Origin: Maricaulis sp.
GTDB lineage: Bacteria; Pseudomonadota; Alphaproteobacteria; Caulobacterales; Maricaulaceae
Assembly (NCBI GenBank): GCA_002692855.1
Contig: NZMJ01000021.1
Location: forward strand, 136,373-200,372
Direction of reading: 5' to 3'
DNA: 64,000 nt
The translations under genes and the position numbers were made by a program. Below the pieces are notes generated by a model that searched no databases, was not told where the DNA came from, and saw nothing but the letters and a program-made list of their open reading frames with translations. Of the stretch, positions 50,888-61,406 are shown piece after piece; position 1 is the first letter of the stretch; the number at the start of each line of letters is the position of its first letter.

Positions 50888-51636
50888 CCAGACTGCGCCT
50901 CGGGGTAAATATCGACCACGTTGCGACGATCCGGAATGCCCGCGGCGGTGCCCATCCCGACCCGGTGCGCGCGGCACAAGCTGCTGCCGAGGCCGGCGCG
51001 GACGGGATCACGGCCCACCTGCGTGAAGACCGCCGGCATATTTCCGATGGCGATATCGACCGGCTCGCCGCTGAAATCAGCCTGCCGCTCAACCTTGAAA
51101 TGGCCGCGACTGACGAGATGCTGGCCATTGCGCTGCGTCACCGGCCCCATGCCGTATGCATCGTGCCGGAGAAGCGCGAGGAGCGTACGACAGAAGGCGG
51201 GCTCGACGTGGCGGCGCAGCACCGGCACATCGCGCCCTTCGTCGAGCAACTGAGCGCGGCGGGGTGCCGTGTGTCGCTGTTCATCGAGCCCGACCCGGTG
51301 CAGATCGCCGTGGCCGAAGCGCTTGGTGCGGCCGTCGTCGAATTGCATACGGGCGCCTATGCCGAGGCGTGCGTGACCGGGGATGAAAATGCGGTCGAAC
51401 ACCATTTGCGCCGCTTGCGAGACAGTGCAGCGGAAGGCGCGCGGCGCGGCCTCGAAATCCACGCCGGACATGGTCTCAGCTATGACAGCGTGAAGCCTGT
51501 GGCGGCCATCGCTGAAATCATCGAGCTCAATATCGGCCACTTCCTCGTGGGAGAGGCGATCTTCTCGGGTCTCCATGCTGCCGTGACCCGGATGCGTGCC
51601 CTGATGGACGAAGCGCGCAGCGAGGCCGCGGCGTGA
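50884..51636 (+). CDS. pdxJ: Pyridoxine 5'-phosphate synthase
   Basis: 250 residues, barrel enzyme that forms PNP from 1-deoxyxylulose 5-phosphate and 3-amino-2-oxopropyl phosphate. [40 protein letters not shown] and [16 protein letters not shown] are the active-site blocks, with [12 protein letters not shown] near the end. Start overlaps pyrE, and end overlaps acpS. Confidence 0.97.
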   Translation: MTRLRLGVNIDHVATIRNARGGAHPDPVRAAQAAAEAGADGITAHLREDRRHISDGDIDRLAAEISLPLNLEMAATDEMLAIALRHRPHAVCIVPEKREERTTEGGLDVAAQHRHIAPFVEQLSAAGCRVSLFIEPDPVQIAVAEALGAAVVELHTGAYAEACVTGDENAVEHHLRRLRDSAAEGARRGLEIHAGHGLSYDSVKPVAAIAEIIELNIGHFLVGEAIFSGLHAAVTRMRALMDEARSEAAA

Positions 51637-52043
51637 TTGTCGGCATCGGGTCAGACCTGATGGATATCCGCCGGATCGAGCGGACGCTGGAACGCCACGG
51701 CGAACGCTTCACCAATCGCTGCTTCACCGAGGTCGAACGGGCCAAGTCCGACAAGCGCCGGATGCGTGCCGCCAGCTATGCCAAGCGCTACGCCGCCAAG
51801 GAAGCCGCCGCCAAGGCGCTCGGGACCGGCATTGCGCAGGGCGTGTCGTGGAAGGAAATCGGTGTCGTGAACCTGCCTGGCGGAAAACCGACGCTGGAGC
51901 TGAAGGGCAGGGCACTCGACTGGCTTGCCCGGCTGACACCTCCTGGTCATTCGCCCGTGGTGCACATCACCATCACCGACGATCATCCCTATGCGCAGGC
52001 TTTCGTCGTGATTGAAGCGCTGCCGCACGCCGCGTCATCATGA
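51633..52043 (+). CDS. acpS: Holo-[acyl-carrier-protein] synthase
   Basis: 136 residues starting at GTG. It moves 4'-phosphopantetheine from CoA to acyl carrier protein. [17 protein letters not shown] carries the metal-binding aspartate, [17 protein letters not shown] the second motif. It overlaps pdxJ and rnc by 4 bases each. In most relatives lepB lies between acpS and rnc; it is absent here. Confidence 0.95.
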   Translation: MIVGIGSDLMDIRRIERTLERHGERFTNRCFTEVERAKSDKRRMRAASYAKRYAAKEAAAKALGTGIAQGVSWKEIGVVNLPGGKPTLELKGRALDWLARLTPPGHSPVVHITITDDHPYAQAFVVIEALPHAASS

Positions 52044-52723
52044 GCGATCTGGATGATGTCCAGGCCCGGTTGGGCCACGAGTTTTCCGATGAGGCCCTGC
52101 TGCAGCAGGCGATGACCCACACCAGTTTTCACGAGGGGCAACGGCGCGAAGACAGCTATGAGCGCCTTGAATTTCTCGGCGACCGTGTATTGGGCCTGTT
52201 GGCCGCTCAACGTCTCTATACCGAGATGACCGAAGCGACCGAAGGAGAGCTGGCGCCGCGTTTCAATGCGCTCGTCAGCCGGGATGCTTGCGCCGAGGTT
52301 GCGCGCCGCTTCGACCTGGGCGGCGCGATCCTGATGTCGCCGTCCGAGGACGCGGTCGGGGGGCGCAAGAAGGGCTCCATTCTCGGCAATGTCATGGAAG
52401 CGGTCATGGCCGCCGTCTATCTTGATGCCGGTCTCGAGGCGGCGCGCCGGGTCTTTGATCGCGGGTGGGGACCGGACATTGAAGAGATTGGCCGGCCCCC
52501 GAAAAACCCGAAGTCCGAGTTGCAGGAATGGGCGGCGCGCAAGAACGTCATTCCGCGCTATGATCTGACCGAACGCAGCGGACCGGACCACCGGCCGGTC
52601 TTTACAATCACGGTGACGCTCGACGGGTTCGAGCCCGCTATCGGCGAAGGTTCGTCAAAACAGGCCGCCGAACGCGCGGCGGCAGAAGTGTTCATAAAAC
52701 GGGAGAATGTGCGTGGGCGCTGA
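52040..52723 (+). CDS. rnc: Ribonuclease III
   Basis: 227 residues. It cuts double-stranded RNA (rRNA precursors, some mRNAs). The catalytic motif [15 protein letters not shown] (about 39-53) and the second acid site [15 protein letters not shown] lie in the RNase III domain; a dsRBD follows from about residue 155 ([31 protein letters not shown]). Its stop overlaps the era start. Confidence 0.97.
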   Translation: MSDLDDVQARLGHEFSDEALLQQAMTHTSFHEGQRREDSYERLEFLGDRVLGLLAAQRLYTEMTEATEGELAPRFNALVSRDACAEVARRFDLGGAILMSPSEDAVGGRKKGSILGNVMEAVMAAVYLDAGLEAARRVFDRGWGPDIEEIGRPPKNPKSELQEWAARKNVIPRYDLTERSGPDHRPVFTITVTLDGFEPAIGEGSSKQAAERAAAEVFIKRENVRGR

Positions 52724-53657
52724 CAAGACTCGGGCGGGCTTTGCCGCCATCATCGGCGCGCCGAACGCCGGAAAATCGACGCTGGTGAACGCCCTGGTTG
52801 GCGAAAAGGTGTCGATCGTCACCCAGAAAGTCCAGACGACGCGCTTCCCGATCCGGGGAGTCGCGATTGCGGACAGCACCCAGATCGTTCTGGTTGATAC
52901 GCCCGGCGTGTTCGCGCCGCGCCGCCGTCTGGACCGGGCCATGGTGCGCGCAGCCTGGACAGGCGCGCGCGATGCCGACGTGGTCGTCCACGTTGTCGAT
53001 GCGGCCTCGCGTGCCGCCGTCGAAGACGGTGAGGGCAAGGCCGGACAACGCCGATCGGTCGAGGACGACGACCGTGTCATTGACGGCCTCAAGGAGTCCG
53101 GCAAGACCGCCATCCTGGCGCTGAACAAGGTCGACCTGATGCGGCGCGACCGCCTGCTCGCCATGTCGCAGGAATTGTTTGCGACCGGTGTCTATTCCGA
53201 CGTTTTCATGGTCAGCGCGGAAAAGGGCTATGGCGTCGACGACCTGAAGGCGACGCTGGCATCGCGGATGCCGGACAGTCCGTACTTCTTCCCCGAAGAC
53301 CAGTCCGCCGACGTGCCGCAGCGCGTCATGGCGGCAGAGATCACCCGCGAGAAGGTGTATCTGCGCCTGCACAAGGAATTGCCCTATGCCTCGATGGTCG
53401 AGACCGAGGGCTGGCAGGTGAAGCGTGACGGGTCGATCCGGATCGACCAGATCATCTATATCGAGCGCGACACGCAAAAACCCATCGTGCTGGGCAAGGG
53501 CGGGCAGACGATCAAGAAGATCGGGGAACTGGCCCGCGCTGACATGGAAGACCTGTTCGGCTGCCGGGTTCACCTCTTCCTCCAGGTCCAGGTGAAGCCG
53601 AACTGGTCCGAGCGCTCCGAGAATTACACATCCATCGGACTCGACTTCAATTCGTGA
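52713..53657 (+). CDS. era: GTPase Era
   Basis: About 314 residues. A GTG at 52713 sits 7 bases after GGGAG; an ATG at 52707 in frame is too close to that site, though possible. The G domain shows GAPNAGKSTLVNAL, TTRFPIRGVA, DTPGVF and NKVDLM, and the C-terminal KH domain shows VLGKGGQTIKKIG. It binds the 3' end of 16S rRNA and helps 30S assembly. An insert (EDGEGKAGQRRSVEDDD, about 110-126) is longer than in E. coli Era. Confidence 0.95.
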   Translation: MGADKTRAGFAAIIGAPNAGKSTLVNALVGEKVSIVTQKVQTTRFPIRGVAIADSTQIVLVDTPGVFAPRRRLDRAMVRAAWTGARDADVVVHVVDAASRAAVEDGEGKAGQRRSVEDDDRVIDGLKESGKTAILALNKVDLMRRDRLLAMSQELFATGVYSDVFMVSAEKGYGVDDLKATLASRMPDSPYFFPEDQSADVPQRVMAAEITREKVYLRLHKELPYASMVETEGWQVKRDGSIRIDQIIYIERDTQKPIVLGKGGQTIKKIGELARADMEDLFGCRVHLFLQVQVKPNWSERSENYTSIGLDFNS

Positions 53658-53674
53658 GGCGCTAAGCCGAAGCG

Positions 53675-54406
53675 ATGGAGTGGTCGGGTGAAGGCATTGT
53701 TCTGGCAGTCCGGTCGCACGGGGAAACCAGTGCCATCGTTGACCTGCTGACCGAGCAGCATGGACGCCATGCCGGGCTGGTCCGGGGCGGGCGCTCGCGT
53801 GTGACGCGGCCCGTCCTGCAACCGGGCAACCGGGTTCATGCGACATGGCGCGCGCGTCTATCCGATCATCTCGGGAACTTCACAGTCGAGGCCGACCGGC
53901 TGATCGCCGGTGAGTTGATGGAAGACCGGATTGCGCTGTCGGGGCTGAACGCCGCCTGTTCGATGGCCTGTCTGGCCCTGCCCGAGCGCGAACCCCATGC
54001 AGCGGTCCACAATGTGTTCTCGATCCTGCTCGATGCGTTGAGCGATGTTGAGGTCTGGCCGGCGCTTTATGTGCGGTGGGAGTGGGGTCTGCTTTCGGAC
54101 CTTGGTTACGGCATCGACCTGTCGCGCTGCGCCGTAACGGGCGCACGCGAGGGGCTCAGTCACGTCAGCCCGAAGTCAGGCCGGGCAGTCAGCCCAGAAG
54201 CCGCAGAGCCCTATCTCGACAAGCTGCTGACCTTGCCCGGGTTTCTGGCTGGACCAGGGCGCGATGTGGAGCCGGGCGACGTCGCAGCCGGACTGAAACT
54301 GACCGGGCACTTCCTTCAGCGGCGTGTGCTGTGGCCGCATGACCGGGACCTGCCGGAAGCGCGTCAGCGCATGATCGACCGGCTGGTTGAGGCGGGGCGT
54401 ATCTAG
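53675..54406 (+). CDS. recO: DNA repair protein RecO
   Basis: 243 residues. It loads RecA onto gapped DNA with RecR. An N-terminal OB-fold (MEWSGEGIVLAVRSHGETSAIVDLLTEQHG in two parts), RGGRSRVTRPVLQPGNRV and a helical C-terminus; the zinc-cysteine cluster of E. coli is not obvious. It lies 17 bases after era, an order common in this class. Confidence 0.92.
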   Translation: MEWSGEGIVLAVRSHGETSAIVDLLTEQHGRHAGLVRGGRSRVTRPVLQPGNRVHATWRARLSDHLGNFTVEADRLIAGELMEDRIALSGLNAACSMACLALPEREPHAAVHNVFSILLDALSDVEVWPALYVRWEWGLLSDLGYGIDLSRCAVTGAREGLSHVSPKSGRAVSPEAAEPYLDKLLTLPGFLAGPGRDVEPGDVAAGLKLTGHFLQRRVLWPHDRDLPEARQRMIDRLVEAGRI

Positions 54407-54500
54407 CGCGGCGGAATTGTGGAAAGCGCCTGCGCGACAGCACCCATCGTTCGGGCAAACCGCTACACTTGAGAGCACTGCGAATCAGGGGGCCTGAGCG

Positions 54501-56774
54501 ATGGGCGAGCTAGTCACGCCGGATGGCGGAGAGATTTTCGAAGAACCCTTCGATGAAGCGCTGTCCAAGCGTTATCTCGCCTATGCCCTCTCGACCATCA
54601 CGCAGCGGGCATTGCCCGATGCCCGCGACGGATTGAAGCCCGTCCACCGGCGTATCCTGCACGCGATGCGCCTGCTGAAGCTCGACCCGGAAACCGCGTT
54701 CAAAAAGTCTGCCCGCGTCGTTGGCGACGTCATCGGCCGATTCCACCCGCATGGTGATCAGGCCGTCTATGACGCGATGGTCCGTCTGGCGCAGGATTTC
54801 GCCTCGCGTTATCCGCTGGTCGACGGGCAGGGCAATTTCGGCAATATCGACGGGGATAATGCCGCCGCCTACCGCTACACCGAAGCGCGCCTGACCGAGA
54901 CAGCACGGCTGTTGCTCGAAGGCCTCGACGAAGACGCGGTCGATTTTCGTCCGACCTATAACGAGGAAGACAACGAGCCGATCGTTCTTCCCGCGGCATT
55001 CCCGAACCTGTTGGCCAATGGCTCGTCAGGTATTGCCGTCGGCATGGCGACCAATATTCCGCCGCACAACGCCTATGAGCTGTGCCGCGCCGCGCGCCAG
55101 CTGATCTCCAATCCGGACGCATCGGTGGCCCAGCTGTGCCGCTCGGTCAAAGGCCCGGATTTTCCCACCGGCGGCATCTGCGTTGAACCGGTCGAATCCA
55201 TCAAGGAAGCCTATGAGACCGGCCGGGGCGGCTTCCGGGTGAGGGCACGTTGGGACAGCGAGGACCTCGGCCGCGGCATGTGGCAGATCGTCGTTACGGA
55301 AATCCCGTACCAGGTCCAGAAGGCCAAGCTGGTCGAGCGCATCGCGCACCTGCTTGAAGCCAAGAAACTGCCGCTGCTGGAGGATGTGCGCGACGAGAGC
55401 GCCGAGGATATCCGCCTCGTGCTCGAGCCGAAGAACCGAAATGTCGATCCCGCTGTCCTGATGGAGTCGCTGTTCAAGCTGACCGATCTGGAATCGCGTG
55501 TCTCGCTTAACCTCAACGTCCTGGACCCCCACGGCGCGCCCCGCGTGATGAGCCTGAAAGAGGTGCTGCGGGTCTGGCTCGACCACCGGCGCGATGTCGT
55601 GGTTCGCCGTGCCAGCAACCGCCTCGCCAAGGTCGAGGACCGGCTGGAAGTGCTGGCGGGCTACATCATCGTCTATGCCGATCTCGACGAGGTGATCCGT
55701 ATCATCCGGTTCGAGGACGAGCCGAAAAAGGAGCTGATGAAGACCTTCAGCCTGTCGGAACGGCAGGCCGAGGCGATCTTGAACATGCGTCTTCGTTCGC
55801 TGCGCAAGCTGGAAGAAATCGCCATCCGCGAGGAAGAAGCGAAACTGACCGGCGAGCGCGAAACGTTGAAGACGCTGCTGGCCTCCGATTCCGCGCAGTG
55901 GGAGAAAGTCGATGGCGAGGTCGAGGCGGTCGAGATTGCCTATGGACCCAAGACGCCGCTCGGCCGCCGGCGCACCGAGTTTGCCGATGCGCTCGAGGTC
56001 GATCTCGATGCTGTGGCGGAAGCCTTCATCGTCAAGGAATCGATCACTGTCGTGGTTTCTGAAAAGGGCTGGATCCGGGCATTGAAGGGCCATTCCGTCG
56101 ACCTGTCCGGCGTCACCTTCAAGGAAGGTGACCGGGGCATGTTCGCGCAGAAGTGCGAGACGACGGACAAGCTGATCCTGTTTGCCACGGATGGCCGGTT
56201 CTACACGCTGGACGCTTCGAAATTGCCGGGTGGGCGCGGACATGGCGAACCGCTTCGCCTGCACGCCGGACTGCCGGAAACGGCGGCCCCCGTGGCGTTG
56301 TTCAAACACGATCCGGAGCGCGTCCTGCTGGTCGCGTCGCGCGCCGCGCAAGGTTTCCGCGTGAAGGAAGGCGACGTCTTCGCGATGAAGAAGGCCGGCA
56401 AGCAGGTGCTTAATGTCGGCGAGGGCGAAGCGATTGTCTGCGTACCGGCACGAGGCGATACGGTCGCCGTGCTGGGGACCAACAAGAAGCTGCTGGTGTT
56501 CGCGCTCGAGGAAATCCCGGAAATGACGCGCGGCAAGGGCGTCCGGCTACTGGGTGGAAAAGGCGCGGAACTGGCGGACGTTACCGTGTTCGCGCAGGAA
56601 GACGGCCTCAGCTGGATTGACGGGGCCGGGCGGCGTCAAAGCCTGGCTGACTGGCAGAACTGGCTCGGCAAACGGGCGCAGGCGGGCCGCATGCAGCCGA
56701 AGGGTTTACCCAAGAACCAGAAATTTGCACCTCGCGACCCTGCCATCGTGGCGCGGGCTGCAGATTCGGCGTAA
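54501..56774 (+). CDS. parC: DNA topoisomerase IV subunit A
   Basis: 757 residues. Breaks and rejoins DNA to unlink sister chromosomes, with Par[15 protein letters not shown] (quinolone-determining region near residue 45-60 and [17 protein letters not shown]), the catalytic tyrosine in [11 protein letters not shown] (about 125) and beta-propeller blades in the last 250 residues ([14 protein letters not shown]) are seen. The length and GRGHGEP loop fit ParC rather than GyrA, as there is no GyrA box. About 95 bases precede the start, with a GAATC site. Confidence 0.94.
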   Translation: MGELVTPDGGEIFEEPFDEALSKRYLAYALSTITQRALPDARDGLKPVHRRILHAMRLLKLDPETAFKKSARVVGDVIGRFHPHGDQAVYDAMVRLAQDFASRYPLVDGQGNFGNIDGDNAAAYRYTEARLTETARLLLEGLDEDAVDFRPTYNEEDNEPIVLPAAFPNLLANGSSGIAVGMATNIPPHNAYELCRAARQLISNPDASVAQLCRSVKGPDFPTGGICVEPVESIKEAYETGRGGFRVRARWDSEDLGRGMWQIVVTEIPYQVQKAKLVERIAHLLEAKKLPLLEDVRDESAEDIRLVLEPKNRNVDPAVLMESLFKLTDLESRVSLNLNVLDPHGAPRVMSLKEVLRVWLDHRRDVVVRRASNRLAKVEDRLEVLAGYIIVYADLDEVIRIIRFEDEPKKELMKTFSLSERQAEAILNMRLRSLRKLEEIAIREEEAKLTGERETLKTLLASDSAQWEKVDGEVEAVEIAYGPKTPLGRRRTEFADALEVDLDAVAEAFIVKESITVVVSEKGWIRALKGHSVDLSGVTFKEGDRGMFAQKCETTDKLILFATDGRFYTLDASKLPGGRGHGEPLRLHAGLPETAAPVALFKHDPERVLLVASRAAQGFRVKEGDVFAMKKAGKQVLNVGEGEAIVCVPARGDTVAVLGTNKKLLVFALEEIPEMTRGKGVRLLGGKGAELADVTVFAQEDGLSWIDGAGRRQSLADWQNWLGKRAQAGRMQPKGLPKNQKFAPRDPAIVARAADSA

Positions 56775-56813
56775 GACGAACATCAAAGATCCATCCTACC
56801 GGAGACCGACACC

Positions 56814-57362
56814 ATGTTGATCGCCCTCGGCATTATCGCCGTCCTCGCCGTCATCCTCGTCCTGATTTACAATCGACTGGTTGCGCTTCGCCAGACGACC
56901 AACCAGGCATGGGGCGATATCGACGTCCAGCTGAAGCAGCGACAGGACCTGGTTCCCAACCTCGTCGAGACGGTGAAAGGCTATGCCTCTCACGAGCAGG
57001 AGACGCTGGAAAAGGTCGTGCAGGCCCGCAACCAGGCTGTTTCCGCCGGGTCGGTGAAGGAACAGGCACAGGCTGAAAACATGCTGTCGGGCGCCCTGCG
57101 CCAGCTGTTCGCGCTGTCGGAAGCCTATCCGGACCTGAAGGCCAATCAGAACTTCCTGAAGCTGCAGACCGAGCTGGCCGATCTCGAGAACAAGATTGCC
57201 GCCGCCCGCCGCTTCTTCAACAACGCGGTCAACGAATACAACACCGCCATCGAGCAATTCCCGGCAGTCGTCCTGGCCAACCCGATGGGTTTCAAGCCGC
57301 GTGAGTTCTTTGAAGTGGCCGACCGCGCTGCTGTCGAGCACGCGCCCGCCGTAAAGTTCTAG
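56814..57362 (+). CDS. LemA family protein
   Basis: 182 residues: one N-terminal membrane helix (about 2-20) then coiled helices with NQAWGDIDVQLKQRQDLVPN and ARRFFNNAVNEYNTAIEQFPA, the family signature. It is followed 10 bases later by an HtpX-like protease, a pair found in many bacteria. Function unsettled. Confidence 0.92.
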   Translation: MLIALGIIAVLAVILVLIYNRLVALRQTTNQAWGDIDVQLKQRQDLVPNLVETVKGYASHEQETLEKVVQARNQAVSAGSVKEQAQAENMLSGALRQLFALSEAYPDLKANQNFLKLQTELADLENKIAAARRFFNNAVNEYNTAIEQFPAVVLANPMGFKPREFFEVADRAAVEHAPAVKF

Positions 57363-57372
57363 GGAGTCGCCG

Positions 57373-58398
57373 ATGCTCGGCGCTACCGGGCTCAGGACCC
57401 ATATCTGGAACAACAATCTGAAGTCCGTGCTGTTGCTTGCGGGCTTCCCCTTTCTGCTGATGCTTCTCGCGCTTGCCGCGTCGCTCGTCTTCGTCGCCTT
57501 CACGGGTGACGGGGGCGGGGGGTATGGCGCGAAAAGCGGGGCTTATGGCGGCAGCGAGTTTGGCGCGGTGATGGCCAACTGGCCGCAAATGGCCCTGTGG
57601 TCGGTGATCATTGCCGGCATCTGGTTTGTCATTGCCTGGTTCTCGCACCAGGCCATGATCGACGCGGCGACCGGGGCGAAGAAGGTAACACGGGCCGAGC
57701 AACCCGAGCTTTACAACCTTCTGGAAAATCTCTGCATTTCGCGCGGCATCACCATGCCGGCGCTGCGCATCATCGAGACGCCGCAGATGAATGCCTATGC
57801 CAGCGGCCTGACCGAGAAACAGTATTCGATCACCGTCACGACGGGCCTGATGCAATCTCTCGATTCAGACGAGCTTGAAGCCGTGCTGGCGCACGAGCTG
57901 ACGCATGTGATCAACCGGGATGTGCGCCTTCTGGTGATCTCCGTGATCTTCGTCGGAATTTTCTCGTTCGTGGCCCAGCTCGGCGTGCGCGCCATGTTTC
58001 ACGGCGCAGTCGCCCGTTCGGGCCGGTCCCGCCGGGGCGGGGGTGGCAACGCGGCGGTCCTGATGATCGTGGCAGTCGGCGTCATCGCGCTGGCCTGGTT
58101 CCTCGCGATTGCGATCCGTTTTGCCCTGTCGCGAAAGCGGGAATTCATGGCTGATGCCGGAGCGGTGGAACTGACCAAGAATCCTGACGCGATGATCGGG
58201 GCGCTGGAGAAAATCTCGGGCCGGGCCGAGATGGAGAATGCGCCTTCGGAAATTCGCGAAATGATGATCGAGAACCCGAAATCGGGGTTTTCGGGCATCT
58301 TCATGACCCACCCGCCGATCGAGAAACGTATCGAGGCACTGGTGAAGTTCGCAGGCGGTCGCCGCAATCCAGGCTACAGCGCGGTTCCCACGGTCTAG
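57373..58398 (+). CDS. M48-family zinc metalloprotease (HtpX-like)
   Basis: 341 residues. Hydrophobic helices near 18-40 and 75-95, a catalytic HELTHVINRD (HExxH, about residue 175), more helices near 190-250, and the third ligand in RKREFMADAGAV. Membrane proteins of this type degrade misfolded membrane proteins. A glycine-rich segment (GDGGGGYGAKSGAYGG) after the first helix and an insertion between the two helices after HExxH (SGRSRRGGGGN) are unusual. Encoded with LemA. Confidence 0.9.
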   Translation: MLGATGLRTHIWNNNLKSVLLLAGFPFLLMLLALAASLVFVAFTGDGGGGYGAKSGAYGGSEFGAVMANWPQMALWSVIIAGIWFVIAWFSHQAMIDAATGAKKVTRAEQPELYNLLENLCISRGITMPALRIIETPQMNAYASGLTEKQYSITVTTGLMQSLDSDELEAVLAHELTHVINRDVRLLVISVIFVGIFSFVAQLGVRAMFHGAVARSGRSRRGGGGNAAVLMIVAVGVIALAWFLAIAIRFALSRKREFMADAGAVELTKNPDAMIGALEKISGRAEMENAPSEIREMMIENPKSGFSGIFMTHPPIEKRIEALVKFAGGRRNPGYSAVPTV

Positions 58399-58484
58399 CG
58401 CGCGACATCGGGCCGTTTTGCAACCCTGGCCGGGTGTCGGGAACCCTGCGCAGCCTGTAGGCTGGGCCGCAGGGGGATAACACG

Positions 58485-59282
58485 ATGATCATCAAGAAAC
58501 TCGCGGTCGCCATCATGGCGGCGACCGTGGCCGCATGTGCCACGCCGGCCTATCAAATCGAGAATCCGAGTTGCGGGCCGCAGGCGGCCTATCCGAAATT
58601 CGGCCGCGACGGACACCAGGACACGACCTATGTCGTCGCGATCCTGGCGGGCCGGAGCGCCTCGGATGCTGCGCAACTCGCCTTCTATAACCAGGCGGCG
58701 GATGACGTTTGGCTCAGGTTTTCCGCACCGCCTTTGACATTCTGGGGGTCTGTGACCGACCTGGGATACCGGCACCGGATCATCGGCGTACTCCATTCCC
58801 TTCATGGTGGTGACGTCGAAGCGGTCGCGCAGCGGCGCAGGGCGCTATCGTCCGCGATCCGCGATGCGTCGCGAGATGATCCCGACTATTTCTGGACGAC
58901 AGGGCTGACGATCCATGCGCTCGGTGACAGCTTTGCGCACACACGTACTGACGGCTCGGCCTATGGCGAACTATACGGCCACGCCTTTGACGGACATGCG
59001 CCTGATACGATCGGTCTTCGGCCGGAGCTCTACATTTTGTACGTAGAAACGCTCTTTGACGCGTTGGCGCTGTCGCCAACGCAGGACCGGTCAGCGTTGA
59101 ATGCCTATGTCGACGAGATCAGGACGTTAGGAGCGGCTGATCCCGACCGCTACACGCACGCCATCAGGTCCGCGCGTGCCGCGTTGGATCCCGGCCCCGT
59201 ACTTGATTGCCGCGCCTTGGCCGGTCGGCTGACGATGGACGAGGTCAGTGCGCATCTGAGGTGGCTCGAAACGCGGTTCTAG
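58485..59282 (+). CDS. Lipoprotein with phospholipase C-like HALGDSFAH motif
   Basis: 265 residues with a lipoprotein signal (MIIKKLAVAIMAATVAACAT, Cys18). After about 100 residues come HRIIGVLHSLHGGD and the block LTIHALGDSFAHTR (about 145-158), whose histidines and aspartates are arranged like the metal sites of zinc-dependent phospholipase C or P1 nuclease-type folds. The assignment rests only on that motif. The gene is alone between the protease and the convergent GNAT gene. Confidence 0.6.
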   Translation: MIIKKLAVAIMAATVAACATPAYQIENPSCGPQAAYPKFGRDGHQDTTYVVAILAGRSASDAAQLAFYNQAADDVWLRFSAPPLTFWGSVTDLGYRHRIIGVLHSLHGGDVEAVAQRRRALSSAIRDASRDDPDYFWTTGLTIHALGDSFAHTRTDGSAYGELYGHAFDGHAPDTIGLRPELYILYVETLFDALALSPTQDRSALNAYVDEIRTLGAADPDRYTHAIRSARAALDPGPVLDCRALAGRLTMDEVSAHLRWLETRF

Positions 59283-59283
59283 G

Positions 59284-59817
59284 TCAGACCCGTTCGTACA
59301 ACCGAACCGGCTTCCCGCTGAATTCGGTGTCCTGCCAGCGCTTATAGCCGGCGCTTTCCGCAACGCGGATGGACGCGGTGTTTGCAGGGTCGATGATCGC
59401 TGCGCACCGCGGTCGGTTCCGTGCCTGGTCGATCCACCCCTGGGCGCCGCGAACCATTTCGCTGGCGAAACCCTTCCCGTGGAAATCCGGCATCAGCGCA
59501 TAGCCGAGCTCGGGAATACCGCGCAGCGACGGCGAAATGTCACGGTGGAAATCGGCGAACCCGCACTCGCCCACGAAGTCGCCGCTCGATTTCTCGAACA
59601 CCGCCCAATAGCCGAAGCCGAGAACCGCCCACAGGCCGGGATAGCGCAACATGCGGAGCCAGGCGTCCCCGGGAGATGCGGCGATCGGACCGATGAAGCG
59701 TGCGGTCGTCGGGTGCGACCACAGGGCGAAGGAGTGGCCTGCGTCCTCGGCCGTGTGACCGCGCAGGATCAGGCGTTCGGTCTCGACGACCGGGATCGTG
59801 AAAGTGAACTCAGTCAT
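59284..59817 (-). CDS. GNAT-family N-acetyltransferase (RimJ/RimL type)
   Basis: 177 residues: ETERLILRGHTAEDA at the start, the acetyl-CoA loop around FHGKGFASEMVRGAQGW (about 105-122) and a closing NTASIRVAESAGYKR. Such enzymes acetylate ribosomal proteins or small molecules; the target is unknown. It overlaps dctM by 8 bases and is the last gene of the minus-strand operon. Confidence 0.9.
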   Translation of the reverse strand: MTEFTFTIPVVETERLILRGHTAEDAGHSFALWSHPTTARFIGPIAASPGDAWLRMLRYPGLWAVLGFGYWAVFEKSSGDFVGECGFADFHRDISPSLRGIPELGYALMPDFHGKGFASEMVRGAQGWIDQARNRPRCAAIIDPANTASIRVAESAGYKRWQDTEFSGKPVRLYERV

Positions 59818-61402
59818 AGAGCATGCCCGGCAAACCGGTCGCCAACCAGGGGATGAGCGCGACGATGGTGATGACGATGATCTGGATCACCACGAAGGGA
59901 ATAGCGCCGCGGTAGATCGCACCGGTCGTCACCTCCGGCGGCGCGACGCCGCGCAGGTAGAAGAGCGCAAATCCGAAGGGCGGTGTGAGGAAGCTGGTCT
60001 GGAGATTCAGCGCCATCAGGACTCCCAGCCAGACCGGGTCGATGCCCATCATCAACAGGATCGGAGCCACGATCGGCACGACTACGAAGGTGATCTCGAT
60101 GAAATCCAGGAAGAAGCCGAGCAGGAACATGATCGCCATCACCACGGCGAGTGCGCCCCATTTTCCTCCCGGTACGGCTTCAAGGGCCTGTTGAACGGTC
60201 GAGTCGCCGCCGAGTTCGCGGAAGATCAGGGAGAAAACCGATGCGCCGATGAGGATGACGAAGACCATCGCCGATATCTGCGCTGTCGATCGCATTACGC
60301 CGTCGAGCACGCCGGTGCGGTGGAGCCGCCAAAGCGCTACGGCCGCGCCCGCCAGGATCACGGCCACCAAGATGAACGCCCCTGTCAGGGCGACCTGGTC
60401 GCCGGCAGACACCTCGGCGCGCCCGAGACGCAAATCGACGAAGCCGGTCATGATGATCAGGGTCAAAAGCGCGATGGCTCCTGCGGCGCACGCCCAGCGT
60501 CCTGCGACAGGATTGCCATTGCCGCCGGCATTGCGGAACGCCGCCAGAAACGTGGCGCCGACTGCGCCGACTGCCGCAGCTTCGGTCGGAGTGGCGAGCC
60601 CGGTCAGAATTGATCCCAGCACCGAGACAATCAGCGCCAGTGGCGGCAAAAGGGCGTGAAGAATCTGGCCCCAGTTTGCACCGCCTTCGACCGGTGGCGC
60701 GGCAGGCGCTGCGGAGGGGCGGACGATTGCCACGACGACCTGGTAGCCAACATAGACCGTCACCAGCACCAGGCCCGGAATGAGGGCCCCGGCAAAGAGG
60801 TCTCCGACCGAGACGATGTCGGGTGAGAATATGCCCTGCGCGCGCTGCGCCTCCTGGTAAGCGTTCGAGAGCTGATCTCCGAGCAGCACGAGCACGATGG
60901 ACGGCGGTATAATCTGCCCCAGCGTGCCAGCGGCTGCGATGGATCCCGCAGCGAGCGAGGGCGCATAGCCGCGCTTCAACATCGTCGGCAGAGACAGCAA
61001 TCCCATCGTCACGACGGTCGCGCCCACAATGCCGGTGGAGGCTGCGAGCAAGGCGCCGACGACGACGACCGAAATTCCAAGCCCACCGCGCATGGTGCCG
61101 AACAGGCGGCCCATCGAATCGAGCAATTCCTCGGCGACTTTCGATTTCTCCAGCATCACGCCCATGAAGACGAACAACGGAACCGCTACGAGGATCTGCT
61201 TGTCCATCTCCATCATGCTTCCGTAGATGCGCTGCGGAAACGCCCGGAGATGGATCGGATCAAAGGCTCCGAGCAACATGCCGATCAAGGCAAAGGCGAG
61301 GGCGACGCCGGCCAGGGTAAAGGCGACCGGAAAGCCGCGCAGCAGCGCCGCGAAAGCGACGATGAACATCGCGAATGGCAGGAGTTCGATCACCAGCTGC
61401 AC
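59810..61402 (-). CDS. TRAP transporter large permease, FcbT3-like
   Basis: 530 residues, about 100 more than the usual DctM. The repeated permease core (FVFMGVMLEKSKVAEELL; PPSIVLVLLGDQ; LQTSFLTPPFGFALFYLRG) is present. An insert of about 100 residues (approximately 290-385) adds two or three helices around MTGFVDLRLGRAEVSAGDQV, as in the FcbT3 branch. Uses the sodium or proton gradient to import organic acids. Follows dctQ by 4 bases. Confidence 0.9.
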   Translation of the reverse strand: MQLVIELLPFAMFIVAFAALLRGFPVAFTLAGVALAFALIGMLLGAFDPIHLRAFPQRIYGSMMEMDKQILVAVPLFVFMGVMLEKSKVAEELLDSMGRLFGTMRGGLGISVVVVGALLAASTGIVGATVVTMGLLSLPTMLKRGYAPSLAAGSIAAAGTLGQIIPPSIVLVLLGDQLSNAYQEAQRAQGIFSPDIVSVGDLFAGALIPGLVLVTVYVGYQVVVAIVRPSAAPAAPPVEGGANWGQILHALLPPLALIVSVLGSILTGLATPTEAAAVGAVGATFLAAFRNAGGNGNPVAGRWACAAGAIALLTLIIMTGFVDLRLGRAEVSAGDQVALTGAFILVAVILAGAAVALWRLHRTGVLDGVMRSTAQISAMVFVILIGASVFSLIFRELGGDSTVQQALEAVPGGKWGALAVVMAIMFLLGFFLDFIEITFVVVPIVAPILLMMGIDPVWLGVLMALNLQTSFLTPPFGFALFYLRGVAPPEVTTGAIYRGAIPFVVIQIIVITIVALIPWLATGLPGMLYD

Positions 61403-61406
61403 CGGG

